Origin: Datisca glomerata
Taxonomy: Eukaryota > Streptophyta > Magnoliopsida > Cucurbitales > Datiscaceae
Length of the DNA: 64,000 nucleotides
Assembly: GCA_003255025.1 (NCBI GenBank)
Contig: QANY01000261.1
Span: 1,178,001-1,242,000 of the forward strand
Reading direction: 5' to 3'
Part shown: one piece after another, positions 55,181-64,000 of the stretch
How the letters are laid out: each line of letters opens with the position of its first letter
Numbering within the stretch: the stretch's first letter is position 1
Notes under the pieces: model-generated
What the model was told of the DNA's origin: nothing
Database searches by the model: none
What the model saw: only the letters and a program-made list of their open reading frames with translations
Translations under genes and position numbers: made by a program

Positions 55181-55680
55181 ACCAAATATCTGAACGGGCC
55201 AATCATCAAGAGTTTCCTCTCAGTAATTGAAGGATAAGAATAAACTAAATGGTCACTTCCTACCACAATGGGAAAATGACGCATTTCAAATCTCTCAGGA
55301 CCCATTTGATGACATCAATCTCAGTGATGATGAACAAATAAAAATAATTTACCTATGGTAAAATGCCATTGACAGAATAATCAATCAATCAATTAAATTG
55401 AAATGATAATTTAAATATCATGATAGCTCTCTAGCATAGTGCAACGACTATTATGATTTCTCCAACATGAGTCAATAATAAAAGCACATTGAAGACACAA
55501 ATTTCAAGATAGCTATTATCGGAGGATGAATTTTCAAGACAACAATTATGGCTTCTCCAACTAAAGCTACGAAGAAGACACAAAATCCAAACTAATAATG
55601 ATCAAGGGATCTTTGCATTTTATCTTCTTATGCAATTGTTGTACTAGTTGTCAAATAATTAGGCAATTATTTATCTCTTT
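55181..55680 (+). other. EPRV 3' end with CTCCAACT-type short repeats
   Basis: Broken frames to about 55380, then non-coding. ATTATGATTTCTCCAAC and ATTATGGCTTCTCCAAC (55449 and 55546) and GAAGACACAAA (55492 and 55572) are short direct repeats. Antisense counterpart: 58470-58750. Confidence 0.55.
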
Positions 55681-55783
55681 TGCTATTCTTAGTCAAAAGT
55701 TGTAATGTAGAATGTTTTTACTTTGGTAGAAAAGAATAGTAGACGTAAGTGATGAGTTTTCAGTGAACTCCACCCTCCTTGTC

Positions 55784-55791
55784 TATAAATA
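55784..55791 (+). promoter_or_regulatory. EPRV TATA box
   Basis: TATAAATA, about 55 bp downstream of the putative initiation-region start, with GGTTGCCCTCTCC following at the expected cap-site distance. Confidence 0.65.
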
Positions 55792-55820
55792 GGTTGCCCT
55801 CTCCTATTTGTTACTCAAAA

Positions 55821-55894
55821 CTTGTTTTTCACTCTTAATAATTTTGAGAGAAAAAAACTTGTTTTCCACTCTTAATAATTTTGAGAGAAAAAAA
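55821..55894. repeat. 37-bp tandem duplication downstream of the viral TATA
   Basis: Two copies of CTTGTTTTTCACTCTTAATA followed by ATTTTGAGAGAAAAAAA (55821-55857 and 55858-55894), one T/C difference. Confidence 0.92.
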
Positions 55895-56062
55895 CTTGTT
55901 TTGAAAACAAAGCATTATTCCTCCTCCTCTTTTGTAGTCTTTTCTTCTTTCTTCTCAACATTAATTAGTGAGTGGGGTAACTAATTAATCATTACAAATT
56001 AATTTTCTTCAGTACCTATAAGTTTTAATCTTACTCCAATACACAATTTTACTTGTTTCTAT

Positions 56063-56147
56063 ACTGTCTTTAAATTCTTACTTAATACGCAATTATTCAA
56101 AGAAGCCAGTAAACAACAATAGCAACAAGAACCAGCCACTTGGGTGG
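56063..56147 (-). mobile_element. Antisense EPRV leader fragment (left of solo LTR)
   Basis: Reverse complement contains AAGTGGCTGGTTCTTGTTGC and TATTGTTGTTTACTGGC, homologous to the viral leader at 29955-30010 (AAATGGTTGGTATATTGTTG). It continues, beyond the solo LTR, the antisense block at 58202-58823. The sense block ends at 56062, so this is a tail-to-leader inverted junction. Confidence 0.78.
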
Positions 56148-58196
56148 TGTAGATATTGTATTTTGTCCTGTCTAATACTTTAAATATATACATTTTATAT
56201 ATTAGCTCATTTACTAGCCTAAGACTATGTGTGATTTTTGAAAAAAAAATAATTTCTAAAATAGACGAATAGCCCAAGGACTAAATGAAAAAAAGTGTCC
56301 AAAGACTAAAAAATTAGAAAAAAGAGCAAAGGGATTAAAAGTAAAAAGGTAAACCTTAATTTGACCTATAAATAAGTAGTGAATCCTTCACTTGAGGGAG
56401 GTGATTTTAGAGGAGAAGAGACTTTTGGAGTGAACAAGAGGAGAGGCTTTTGAGAGAATGAGAGTAATCTTTTGAGAGAATGAGAATGATCTTTTTTAAA
56501 GAAAGAGAGGGGGGAGGAAGAGAGTTTACATTTCTATACATCTTCTCTCATTCCTTTTTTCTTAATGTAGTTTAAATTTCTTGCACCTTATCTAACAATA
56601 TATATTGTTCATTGTTCTTCATCATTTCTCCTTCATATTCATGGAGTTCATATTTCTTTGTTTCCTTTTTCACATGTAAGTGTTTGTTCCTTATTCTTCA
56701 TCTTTGACTCGTAATCTTGAGTTTATTTTTATGCATTGTTTATTTTCTTACAAATTTGATAATGAGATATTTTTGTTATCAGCTCAATCAATGGATGAAG
56801 TCTTTTGAGGGGTGTAAAATTTAACTCAATGTGAATCAACCTTCTAATGGGTTGAAAGTGTACATTGTATGTCAAAATCTGCTATGATAATTTCTCATAC
56901 ATAAAAATGCTCTCACAAGTCATTTATCTTTTAGATCTTGTTGCTATTTTAGTGCCACTTATTTGAACTAATTACCATCCATGATCATTTCTAGCAATGA
57001 AGGAAGAAAGAAAAAATGATAATTAGTGAACTAAGTAGTCCAATAAAAAAATGGTATATTTATATCCCAAACAAAAAATATTCTATTTTGAAAGTTTATT
57101 GATTTTTCTTTAGTGACACTTGTTTGAACTAGCTTCCATCCATGATCATTCCTTTGCTATTTGATTAGCAATGAGAGAAGAAAGGAAAAATAGTAATTAG
57201 TAGGCTATGTAGTCAAAAATTATATATTTATGTCAATTATGCATTTACATATGTATATATTATCTTAATAAAATTAAACATTTACATAAATTAATTTATT
57301 TAAATAAATTATTTAATATTTATATTTTATAATATAATTACAAAAAAATATTGTTTGACCAAGGTTGACCCTCGATCAAACAAAGGGTGATTCACCCTCT
57401 GTCCATAGAGGGAGAACGCCATATGTTGTAAATAGAGGGAGTCACCCTCGGTCCCCCCCCCCTCATTTTACTTCAATTTTCTTTCTTTTTCTGTTTTCTT
57501 TCTTTTAATATATATTTATTTTATATTTGATTAATTCCATATCTTTTTCATGCCTCTTCTTTTACTTAATCTACATATTCTTCTTATACTTTACACATCT
57601 TTCTGACTTTGTCATCTTATAGTTGTTTATTTTTCCATATAGTTGTTAATTTAACTTTTCTTTTATTTTTCATATTATCTTTGTCAATTCTTTTCTCTTA
57701 CCGAAACTCCTATGGCGTATTTTGAGTTTTTTGGGATACCAAACTTCTCGAACTACTGAGGTGAGGGGCTATTTTTGGGATACCGAGAAAAACTTCAATA
57801 GTGCTTTGATTTAAAAAAAATATATAAAAAATGCTTTGATTTTCAATGGTCTTTGTACTACCCACTAAAGGTAATTTATTTTGTTCATTTTTATGATGCA
57901 AAATGTATCAAATGGGACATTCAAAAATGAATTTCTTCAACCGTATTTTTGAAATATAATTTGGATAGCCTTTTATTAAATTTGTTAATCATTTTAACAA
58001 TGGGTGTTGTGGGGTGCTAATACTTTCCCATACACAAATGACTCTCGAACCAACTTTGGATTTTCTTAGACCAAAATTTTTATTTTAAAAATTGGGTGAC
58101 CAATCATACCTTAAAATGATTGTTGGCGACTCCAAATTTCTTATTTTTAAAAATGAGTTTTCAAACACTGCTCCGGGTCACGTGCACGTTGCGATA
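56148..58196 (+). repeat. Solo LTR of the Ogre-like family, 2.05 kb
   Basis: Starts TGTAGATATTGTATTTTG, ends CACGTTGCGATA. Flanks ggtgg (56143-56147) and ggcgg (58197-58201) match in four of five bases, a degraded target duplication. TATA box at 56367-56374. No internal region, so it arose by LTR-LTR recombination. It has two units of the 160-bp repeat (about 56950 and 57112) and a third version of the palindromic module (57345-57460). Confidence 0.9.
57345..57460. promoter_or_regulatory. Palindromic LTR module of the solo LTR
   Basis: GGTTGACCCTCGATCAAACA, then AGGGTGATTCACCCT (perfect palindrome) and GAGGGAGTCACCCTCGG. It ends in a run of C. Same position in the LTR as the modules at 7888-7999 and 31746-31800. 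Confidence 0.55.
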
Positions 58197-58201
58197 GGCG
58201 G

Positions 58202-58823
58202 TGAGGAACAATAATTAAGCATGTATTAAACAGTAAAATACCTATCGGGTTTGGCTCTAATACCAAAAGAGGCGGAATTGCATATAATTTATGAAATTAA
58301 AGATATGGTAATGAAACAAGTAAAATTATTTATATAAGTAAGATTAAAACTTGTAGGTATTGAAGAAAATTAATTTGCAATGGTTAATTAGTGCTCTCAC
58401 TCACTAGTTAATGTTGAGAAGAAAGATAAAAAATATTTTCCTATTCATTTGACAACTAGTAAAATAATTACACAAATTGCTACCTTAGACTTTGTGTCTT
58501 CATTATTGCTTTAGTTGGGGAGGTCATAATTGTTGTCTTGAAAAATCTTCCTTTGATAATTATTATCTTGGACTTAGTGCCTTAATTTGGAGAAATACTC
58601 ACAGACATTGCATTATGCTGGAGAGCCTACAATATTTGAATTATTATTTTAGATTTCTTGATTAATTGATTATTCCGTCAGTAGCATTTTGTCAAAGGGA
58701 AAGTGTTTTTATTTATTCATCATCACTGAGATTGATGTCATAATTGTTGATTTTGCAATTCTGCCTCTTTTGGCTCTAATACCAAAAGAGGCAAAATTGC
58801 ATATAATTTATGTAATTAAACAT
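58202..58823 (-). mobile_element. Antisense EPRV fragment (right of solo LTR)
   Basis: Reading the minus strand from 58750 down: GACATCAATCTCAGTGATGA, TTATGACCTCCCCAACTAAAG, CTTTCTTCTCAACATTAACT, AAATTAATTTTCTTCAATAC, then the primer site TGGTATTAGAGCCAAACCCG (58265-58246) and leader to 58202. These match the sense block at 55308, 55535, 55940 and 55995. About 250 bp that hold the promoter in the sense copy are missing. Confidence 0.85.
58755..58800. repeat. Hairpin built on the viral primer binding site
   Basis: GCAATTCTGCCTCTTTTGG (58755-58773), loop CTCTAATA, then CCAAAAGAGGCAAAATTGC (58782-58800). The arms pair with one mismatch. The loop and right arm are the antisense primer site TGGTATTAGAG. 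It sits where the antisense viral sequence appears to fold back on itself. Confidence 0.82.
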
Positions 58824-60282
58824 AGTGACTCTTGTTGAACTAGTTACCATCCATGACCATTCTTTTGCTATTTGATTAGCAATGAAGAAAGAAAGAAAAA
58901 TTGGTAATTAACAGGCTATGTAGTCAAAAATTATATATTTATGTAATAAAATTATACATTTAGATAAATTAATTTATTTAAAAATAAATTATTTAATATT
59001 TATATTTTATAATAATGTAATTATAAAAAAACATTGTTTGACCAAGGTTGACCCTCGGTCAAACAAAGGGTCAATACCTTCTGAGGGTGATTCACCTTCT
59101 CTTGAGCAACAGGTAGTCAAAAATTGTATATTTATGTCAATTAAGCATTACATATGTATATATTATCTTAAAAACTTTTACATTTTCATAAATTAATTAA
59201 TTTAAATATAAATTATTTAATATTTATATTTTATAATAATATAATTATAAAAAATATTGTTTGACCGAGGTTGACCAAGAGGGTAAATACCCTCTGAGGG
59301 TGATTCACCCTATGTTGAGCAATAGAAGGAGAACTCCCTTTATCTCCCCCCACCCTCCCCTTTCATTTTACTTTAATTTTCTCTCTTTTTTGTTTTCTTT
59401 TTTTTAATATATATTTATTTTATATTTGATTCATTCCATATTTTTCCATGCCTCTTCTTTTACATATTTTACGTATTCTTCTTATACTTTACACATCTTT
59501 CCCACTTTGTCATCCTACAATACATGTGATTCTAACTTTACATCTATTTATTTCTTTTCTTTTTCCATATGGTTGTTAATTTAACTTTTCTTCACACATA
59601 TATTTATTTATTTAGGTCTCATATATTATTATGTTTAAAATGTGATCCATGTCTCATTTATTTATATCAACATGTGTATATGTGTGATTTATGTTCTATT
59701 CACTTGTAGTAACTTGTATATGTTTGGGTCACAAAATAACATGTAAATTTAAATCATATTATATTTGTCAACTCTTTTCTCTTACCAAAACCCCTATGAC
59801 AGATTTTGAGTTTTTTGGGAAACCAAACTTCTCGAACTACTGAGGTGAGGGACTATTTTTGGGATACCGAGAATAACTTCAATAATGCTTTGATTTTAAA
59901 AAATATATAAAAAAATCGCTTTGATTTTTAATGGTCTTTGTACTACCCATTAAAGATAATTTATTTTGTTCATTTTTATGATGCAAAATGTACTAAATGG
60001 GACATTGAAAAATGAATTTCTTCAACCGCATTTTTAAAATATAATTTCGATAACCTTTGATTAAATTTGGTAACCATTTTAACAGTGGGTGTTATGGGGT
60101 GTTAATACCTTCCCCACAAATAAATGACTCCCGAACCAACTTTGAGTTTTCGTAGACCAAAATTTTTGTTTTAAAAATAGAGTGACCAATCATACCCTAA
60201 AATGATTGTTGGCGACTCTGAATTTCTTTTTTTCAAAAATGATTTTTCAATCGCTGCTCGGCGTTGCATACACGTTGCGACA
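58824..60282 (+). repeat. Truncated 5' LTR of element 3
   Basis: Begins AGTGACTCTTGTTGAAC, homologous to the solo LTR from 57112 on, so about the first 960 bp (U3, TATA) are lost. It ends CACGTTGCGACA. An internal duplication of about 200 bp (58915-59110 and 59111-59330, each with GTAGTCAAAAATT and GAGGGTGATTCACC) doubles the palindromic module. Confidence 0.85.
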
Positions 60283-60285
60283 GCT

Positions 60286-60303
60286 TGGCGACTCCACTGG
60301 GGA
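60286..60303 (+). other. Primer binding site of element 3
   Basis: TGGCGACTCCACTGGGGA, the least altered of the three sites in this window. Confidence 0.8.
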
Positions 60304-61520
60304 CCGAATCGGTCTAACCATTTTTAGATCGATAGAGAGTCAGGCCAAAATTTTATCAGATGCTATCCTTTTTCTTGCTCTTTATTTATTTATTTGATTC
60401 ATTATTTCTATTATTCATTCTTGTAGTTGTATATAGTTTGTTTTTATGATGTACATTTCTTTACATAATTTCTAATTTCACACACATACACTAGCCCCGT
60501 ACTCAGGCTTTCCTTTAAGGATTAGCGAGAATTAGTAGTGGAATGCCTTCGTGGAATCACGGTTCCCGTGCAGGCTCATGAAAGTTTTCACTCAGGTCGA
60601 CCTTTTCGGGATACCGTATGGGGGTCCCCGTTACTCTGTTTGAATAACAGTGCGGACAATCTGAGATCATATTAAGAGATTTTAGACCCGAACCGCACAT
60701 ATCTAGACAACCTTAAAGCCCCCCACAATGAGCAATCAAGAACAAATCCTAGGGTCTTTCAAATACGTTAGGTAGGTCACGTTGAATATTTATATGGTAG
60801 CGTTTATCTATCATAATTTGTTACTGATTTTTTTTCAATTGATTCATCATCATCATCATCATCATCATCATTATTGTTGTCATCATCACTAGATCATCAT
60901 CCTCATCATCATCATCGTTGTTGTCATCATTAGATCATCATCCACATCCTCATCATCATCATCGTTGTCATCATCATTCGATCACCATCCACATCCTCAT
61001 CATCATCATCATCATCAATATCCTCGTCATCATCGTCATCATCATCATCACCTTAAAATGCATCATTTTCATTGTTACATACATCACTGATTACTATTGT
61101 TACCATTTTAGCATACAAGTACAATAAATTTTTAGTGGCGAATCTTATTTCCCTCCATTTTTAGAATTTCATGAACGCCATCCACTCACATTTTGTAATT
61201 CATGATTTGTATATAGTTCTCCATTTCACGCATTGTAAGTTCATTATTTCTCTTGTGCATTGTAGGTTTATCCTTTAGTTCGTGCATCGTAGGTTCATCA
61301 TTTACTTCATTATATTAGAGGTTCATTTATTCTTTCATGCATTGTAATTTCTTCTTCATACATTGAGGTATCTTTCATTCCTTCAAGCATTGTTGTTTCT
61401 TTCTTTCCGTCATGCATTCACAAATATAGTTTTCATTTTTTATTTAAAAAATGAAAAAGAAAAGGAAACTCATTGGGTATGCCTCCATTATCCTTAAAGA
61501 GCATAATCCAAGTTAGAATC
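60304..61520 (+). other. Leader of element 3, lacking ORF1
   Basis: 60480-60690 is the conserved leader (CAGGCTTTCCTTTAAGGATT, CTTTTCGGGATACCG). From about 60740 the sequence departs. It contains a (TCA)n array and AT-rich sequence with repeated GCATTGTAGGTTCAT-like phrases (61230-61340). No ORF1 remains. Confidence 0.65.
60844..61052. repeat. (TCA)n microsatellite, interrupted
   Basis: Long runs of TCATCATCATCA with interspersed GTTGTTGTCATCATTAGATC higher-order units (three copies of a roughly 65-bp unit). Confidence 0.92.
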
Positions 61521-63160
61521 ATGGATGACCAAGAGAAAGAGAAATCATGATAAGAAATGAAACAAGGAATTGGATAGCCAAAAGAGCAAACAACGAGAGT
61601 CTTGGAACTCCTCACCACCAGCAAAAGAAAAGCATGTCTTGAAAATTTGCAAATGGCTCCATCACCATGAGATCAACTTCTAAATGATACTCCACTTTAC
61701 CCTCTTGGATTCACTCTAACCTACCAACGTCATCAGGCAGGCCAATTCCAGCATGCTCCATCGCGCCAATAAATGTGCAACACTACCAGTTTCCAAGTCC
61801 CCAGGAATTGATGCATTCAAAAAATTGGGTATAGCACCCCACACTGGCACATGGCCACAATCGAGTTTTCACCTTAAAAGTAGAATATGATAATGAGCCA
61901 GTCATTATATGTGATCTTGATGACTCAAAAGCGCATAGGCCCATTACCAAGCTAAGCAAAAATCCACTGGCGAGTGGTAAGCTGGATTTTTTGGAAGAGA
62001 GGTTGTGTGATATCAAAGGAACAGATGCATATGGTACCATTGATGCAACCCAATTGTGCATAGTCCCAAATGTAACCATCCATCACAAATTCAAACTACC
62101 TGAGTTTGAAAAATATGATGGCAGCACATGCCCGAGGAGATTACCTTATCATGTATTACAGAAAAATAGATGCATGCGTGCATGATGATAAGTTGTTGAT
62201 CCATTTTTCAAGATAGCTTGATAGGGGATGCATCTAGCTGGTATATCCAATTAGATAACCAACATATTCGGAGGTAGAAAGTTTTAGCTGATGCTTTCTT
62301 ATGACACTACAAGTACAATATGGACATGGCTCATGATCATTTGGATCTGCAAAGGTTGGAGAAAAAGCTTATTGAAGGCTTTAAAGAATATACGCAAAGG
62401 TGGAAGGAATTAACTGCATGGGTACAACCCGCTTTGTTTGAAAAGGAGATGGCTGCAATGTTTATCACCACCCTGAGGTATCCATTCTATGATAGGATGA
62501 TTGAGAACGCTTCAAACAACTCATCTGAGATTATAGTGATTGGTGAAAGAATAAAATGTGGGATAAAAAAGTCATAGAGTTTCAGAAGTTCTATCAGAAG
62601 CGTCCTCTGTAGAAAATGGGCCGCTGTCAAAGTAAAAATAAGGAGATCAGACAATCAATTTATGTACCCATCACAAGCAGTGAACCCTGGGCCAGGATTT
62701 TCAAAGTACAGTGAAGGACCCAAACCTATGACATCATGGGTGGCAGATACCTCACAAGTGTCATACAATTTTCACTCTCAAGAATCAATATTTAAAATAA
62801 CCTAAGATCCAATCTGAGACCACCAACTAACCAACAAAATATTGGTCTGGTTGATCAGCCTCAAAGGGGAAGTAGGAATAACCAACAAGTCATCCAATAT
62901 GACACAATTTTGATGTCCTTACGAGCATCTCCAGCCACCATATCCTAGGTGGTATGATTCAACTGCTCGATGTGATTATCACGTTGGAGCGATAGGATAT
63001 TCAAATTGCATAGTGTTGAAAGCTAGAGTCAAATGTTAATCAAAGCCGGTAGCTAAACTTCAAGAAAGCTGATGTCAACCCATAATTAGTTCTAACTCTC
63101 CACAGAGCATGAGAATACCATGAGAAATTCTGTAAAGCATATCTCTTCATGTGATAAATG
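61521..63160 (+). pseudogene. Gag of element 3 (relic)
   Basis: ATG at 61521 (MDDQEKEKS, then a stop at 61549), aligned with the gag starts at 11854 and 45369. Later pieces: LCIVPNVTIHHKFKLPEFEK and YDGSTCPRRL (62058-62140), MAHDHLDLQRLEKKLIEGFK (62323-62385), MAAMFITTLRYPFYDRMIEN (62449-62512) and IVIGERIKCGIKK (62536-62574). A zinc-knuckle-like remnant CDYHVGAIGYSNC lies near 62970. More diverged from elements 1 and 2 than those are from each other, with many breaks. Confidence 0.8.
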
Positions 63161-63515
63161 GAACAACTTGATTTGGTGAATGTTTTTAGGTTGCAATGTA
63201 TCGATGTTTCCATATATTAGTTTTATCCTGACCGAGTTACCGATGCTTCTTAGGGACTTTCAAGAGTGATGAGCTAATGTCAAATATCTAAAAGCTCTAC
63301 CCAATGTCTAAAAAAGAAAGGAACCTTTGTTATACATCTTTTTATCATGTTTCATCTATTTTTAGTCGTCTCCTACTTTCAATGCTAGTTTATGTCCCAT
63401 TTGTGTTTCTACTCATTTCAAAGTTAATAAATGTATTTCCAATTCTTCATTCCTTGATGTCATACTCTTGCATCTATCTCATTTCTTTCCTTTCACCCAA
63501 CAAACCAACCTAAAT
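63161..63515 (+). other. Protease/G-patch deletion joint and putative intron of element 3
   Basis: Gag sequence ends near 63160. Sequence matching the end of the G-patch ORF follows (LPMLLRDFQE-like: CCGATGCTTCTTAGGGACTT, 63237-63262). AAGAGTGATG then occupies the donor place, about 245 bp pass without homology to coding sequence, and pol starts near 63516. The length agrees with the putative intron of element 2. Confidence 0.55.
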
Positions 63516-64000
63516 TAGGAATGATGATTTTGAGAATGTAAGCATAAGCAGTATCAAATAAAGCTTTAACGATCTTATTTTCAGTGAAGAGACAATTAAA
63601 AGTGAAAATAGTATTCTATCTGGTGAATAAAGACATTACAAAAAAGGTATTATTCTTATCTGAGGTCATGTTCATGTTGAATTTACTTTTGATTGGAAAT
63701 GATGGAGAGTCATTCTTTCTGCAATCTCATACACTTTTATCCATTGCAAGCCTAATTGAGCCTTAAAAAATCTTCATTTCGTGACACCTAGTCAATGATC
63801 ACTCCCCACACTGGGGCAATAATTCTTTTATCAAAGGGAATGACTTAAAAGTTGAAAAAGTTCTCAAACTGAAGCAAAAGAAAAAGACAAAGGCAAAAAA
63901 AATTCAACAAAATATATTAATGCACAAAAAAAGAGTTAAAGCAAAGTGAGCCTTTTGGTATTTTTTGGAGTGTTCTCTTACATTAGGAGAAATTTGGTTC
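63516..64000 (+). pseudogene. Start of pol in element 3 (degenerate)
   Basis: NDDFENVSIS-like start at about 63519-63550, matching NNDFENKSIS of element 2. Frequent stops then follow and homology fades. The remainder to the window end holds no recognizable domain. Confidence 0.45.

Larger units (their letters stand above)
55690..55930 (+). promoter_or_regulatory. EPRV promoter region
   Basis: Resembles a caulimovirid full-length-transcript promoter: GACGTAAGTGATGAG (55742-55756), a CCACCCTCC block, and TATA box TCTATAAATAGG at 55782-55793. A 37-bp unit is tandemly repeated just downstream (55821-55894). Located at the viral 3' end, as expected for the pregenomic RNA promoter. The antisense copy lacks this stretch. 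Confidence 0.65.
49423..56062 (+). mobile_element. Endogenous pararetrovirus, main block (Petuvirus/Florendovirus-like)
   Basis: Continuation of the block ending at 30835. In order: movement protein C-terminus, coiled-coil linker, coat protein, zinc knuckle, aspartic protease, RT-RNase H remnant, C-terminal/second ORF region, viral promoter and 3' region. This is the caulimovirid gene order in one long plus-strand series. Many stops, frameshifts and deletions, so it is a relic. Confidence 0.85.
58824..64000 (+). mobile_element. Element 3: diverged Ogre-like retrotransposon, 5' truncated, runs off the window
   Basis: Partial 5' LTR 58824-60282, PBS 60286-60303, leader with a TCA microsatellite, gag 61521-63160, a deletion from gag to the G-patch end, putative intron, and the start of pol. 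ORF1 and most of the protease are missing. No target duplication can be tested, because the left end is truncated and the right end lies outside. Confidence 0.85.

Noticed and set aside
60918..61127. His- and Ile-rich open frame
   Set aside because: Translation of an interrupted TCA microsatellite.

Overview
The window is nuclear DNA of a flowering plant, most likely a eudicot; nothing in it fixes the family. It is an intergenic 'TE nest': I find no intact host gene. Nearly everything is a plant mobile element or an endogenous plant pararetrovirus (EPRV). The coding parts carry stops and frameshifts, so most 'genes' below are relics.

Layout. (1) 257-23276: a CACTA (En/Spm) DNA transposon with a 3-bp target duplication ACT on both sides. 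It holds a TNP2-type transposase relic (1748-4850), a second transposase gene relic (4960-6475) and CGACGGTT/AACCGTCG subterminal repeats at both ends. A complete Tat/Ogre-like Ty3-gypsy retrotransposon ('element 1', 6812-22719, LTRs of about 2.04 kb, target duplication GACGT/GACGG) sits in its right subterminal array. Element 1 has a 2.8-kb internal inversion that turns RT-RNaseH-integrase around. (2) 23372-23814: a hairpin of about 195-bp arms made from a fragment of a protein-coding gene. (3) 25215-26652: relic of a second CACTA-type gene. (4) 27484-28790: Ty1-copia LTR/gag relic. (5) 29481-30835 and 49423-56062: an EPRV (Petuvirus/Florendovirus-like) split inside its movement-protein gene by 'element 2' (30836-49422, minus strand, perfect target duplication TTACC). 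One LTR of element 2 contains a 2.17-kb nearly perfect tandem duplication. (6) 56063-58823: an antisense EPRV piece carrying a solo Ogre LTR (56148-58196) in the viral leader. (7) 58824-64000: 'element 3', an older Ogre-like copy with a truncated 5' LTR, running off the window.

Ogre-type elements carry, in order: LTR, PBS (TGGCGACTC...GGGGA type), conserved structured leader, ORF1 (DUF7745-like with coiled coil), gag, aspartic protease plus G-patch, a putative intron, RT, RNase H, second (archaeal-type) RNase H, integrase, a 70-bp tandem-repeat 3' region, a polypurine tract and the LTR. Element 2 keeps the best coding capacity.

Relative timing from nesting: CACTA before element 1; EPRV before element 2; inverted EPRV before the solo LTR. 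All calls come from reading the sequence and recalling families; no alignment or database search was run.
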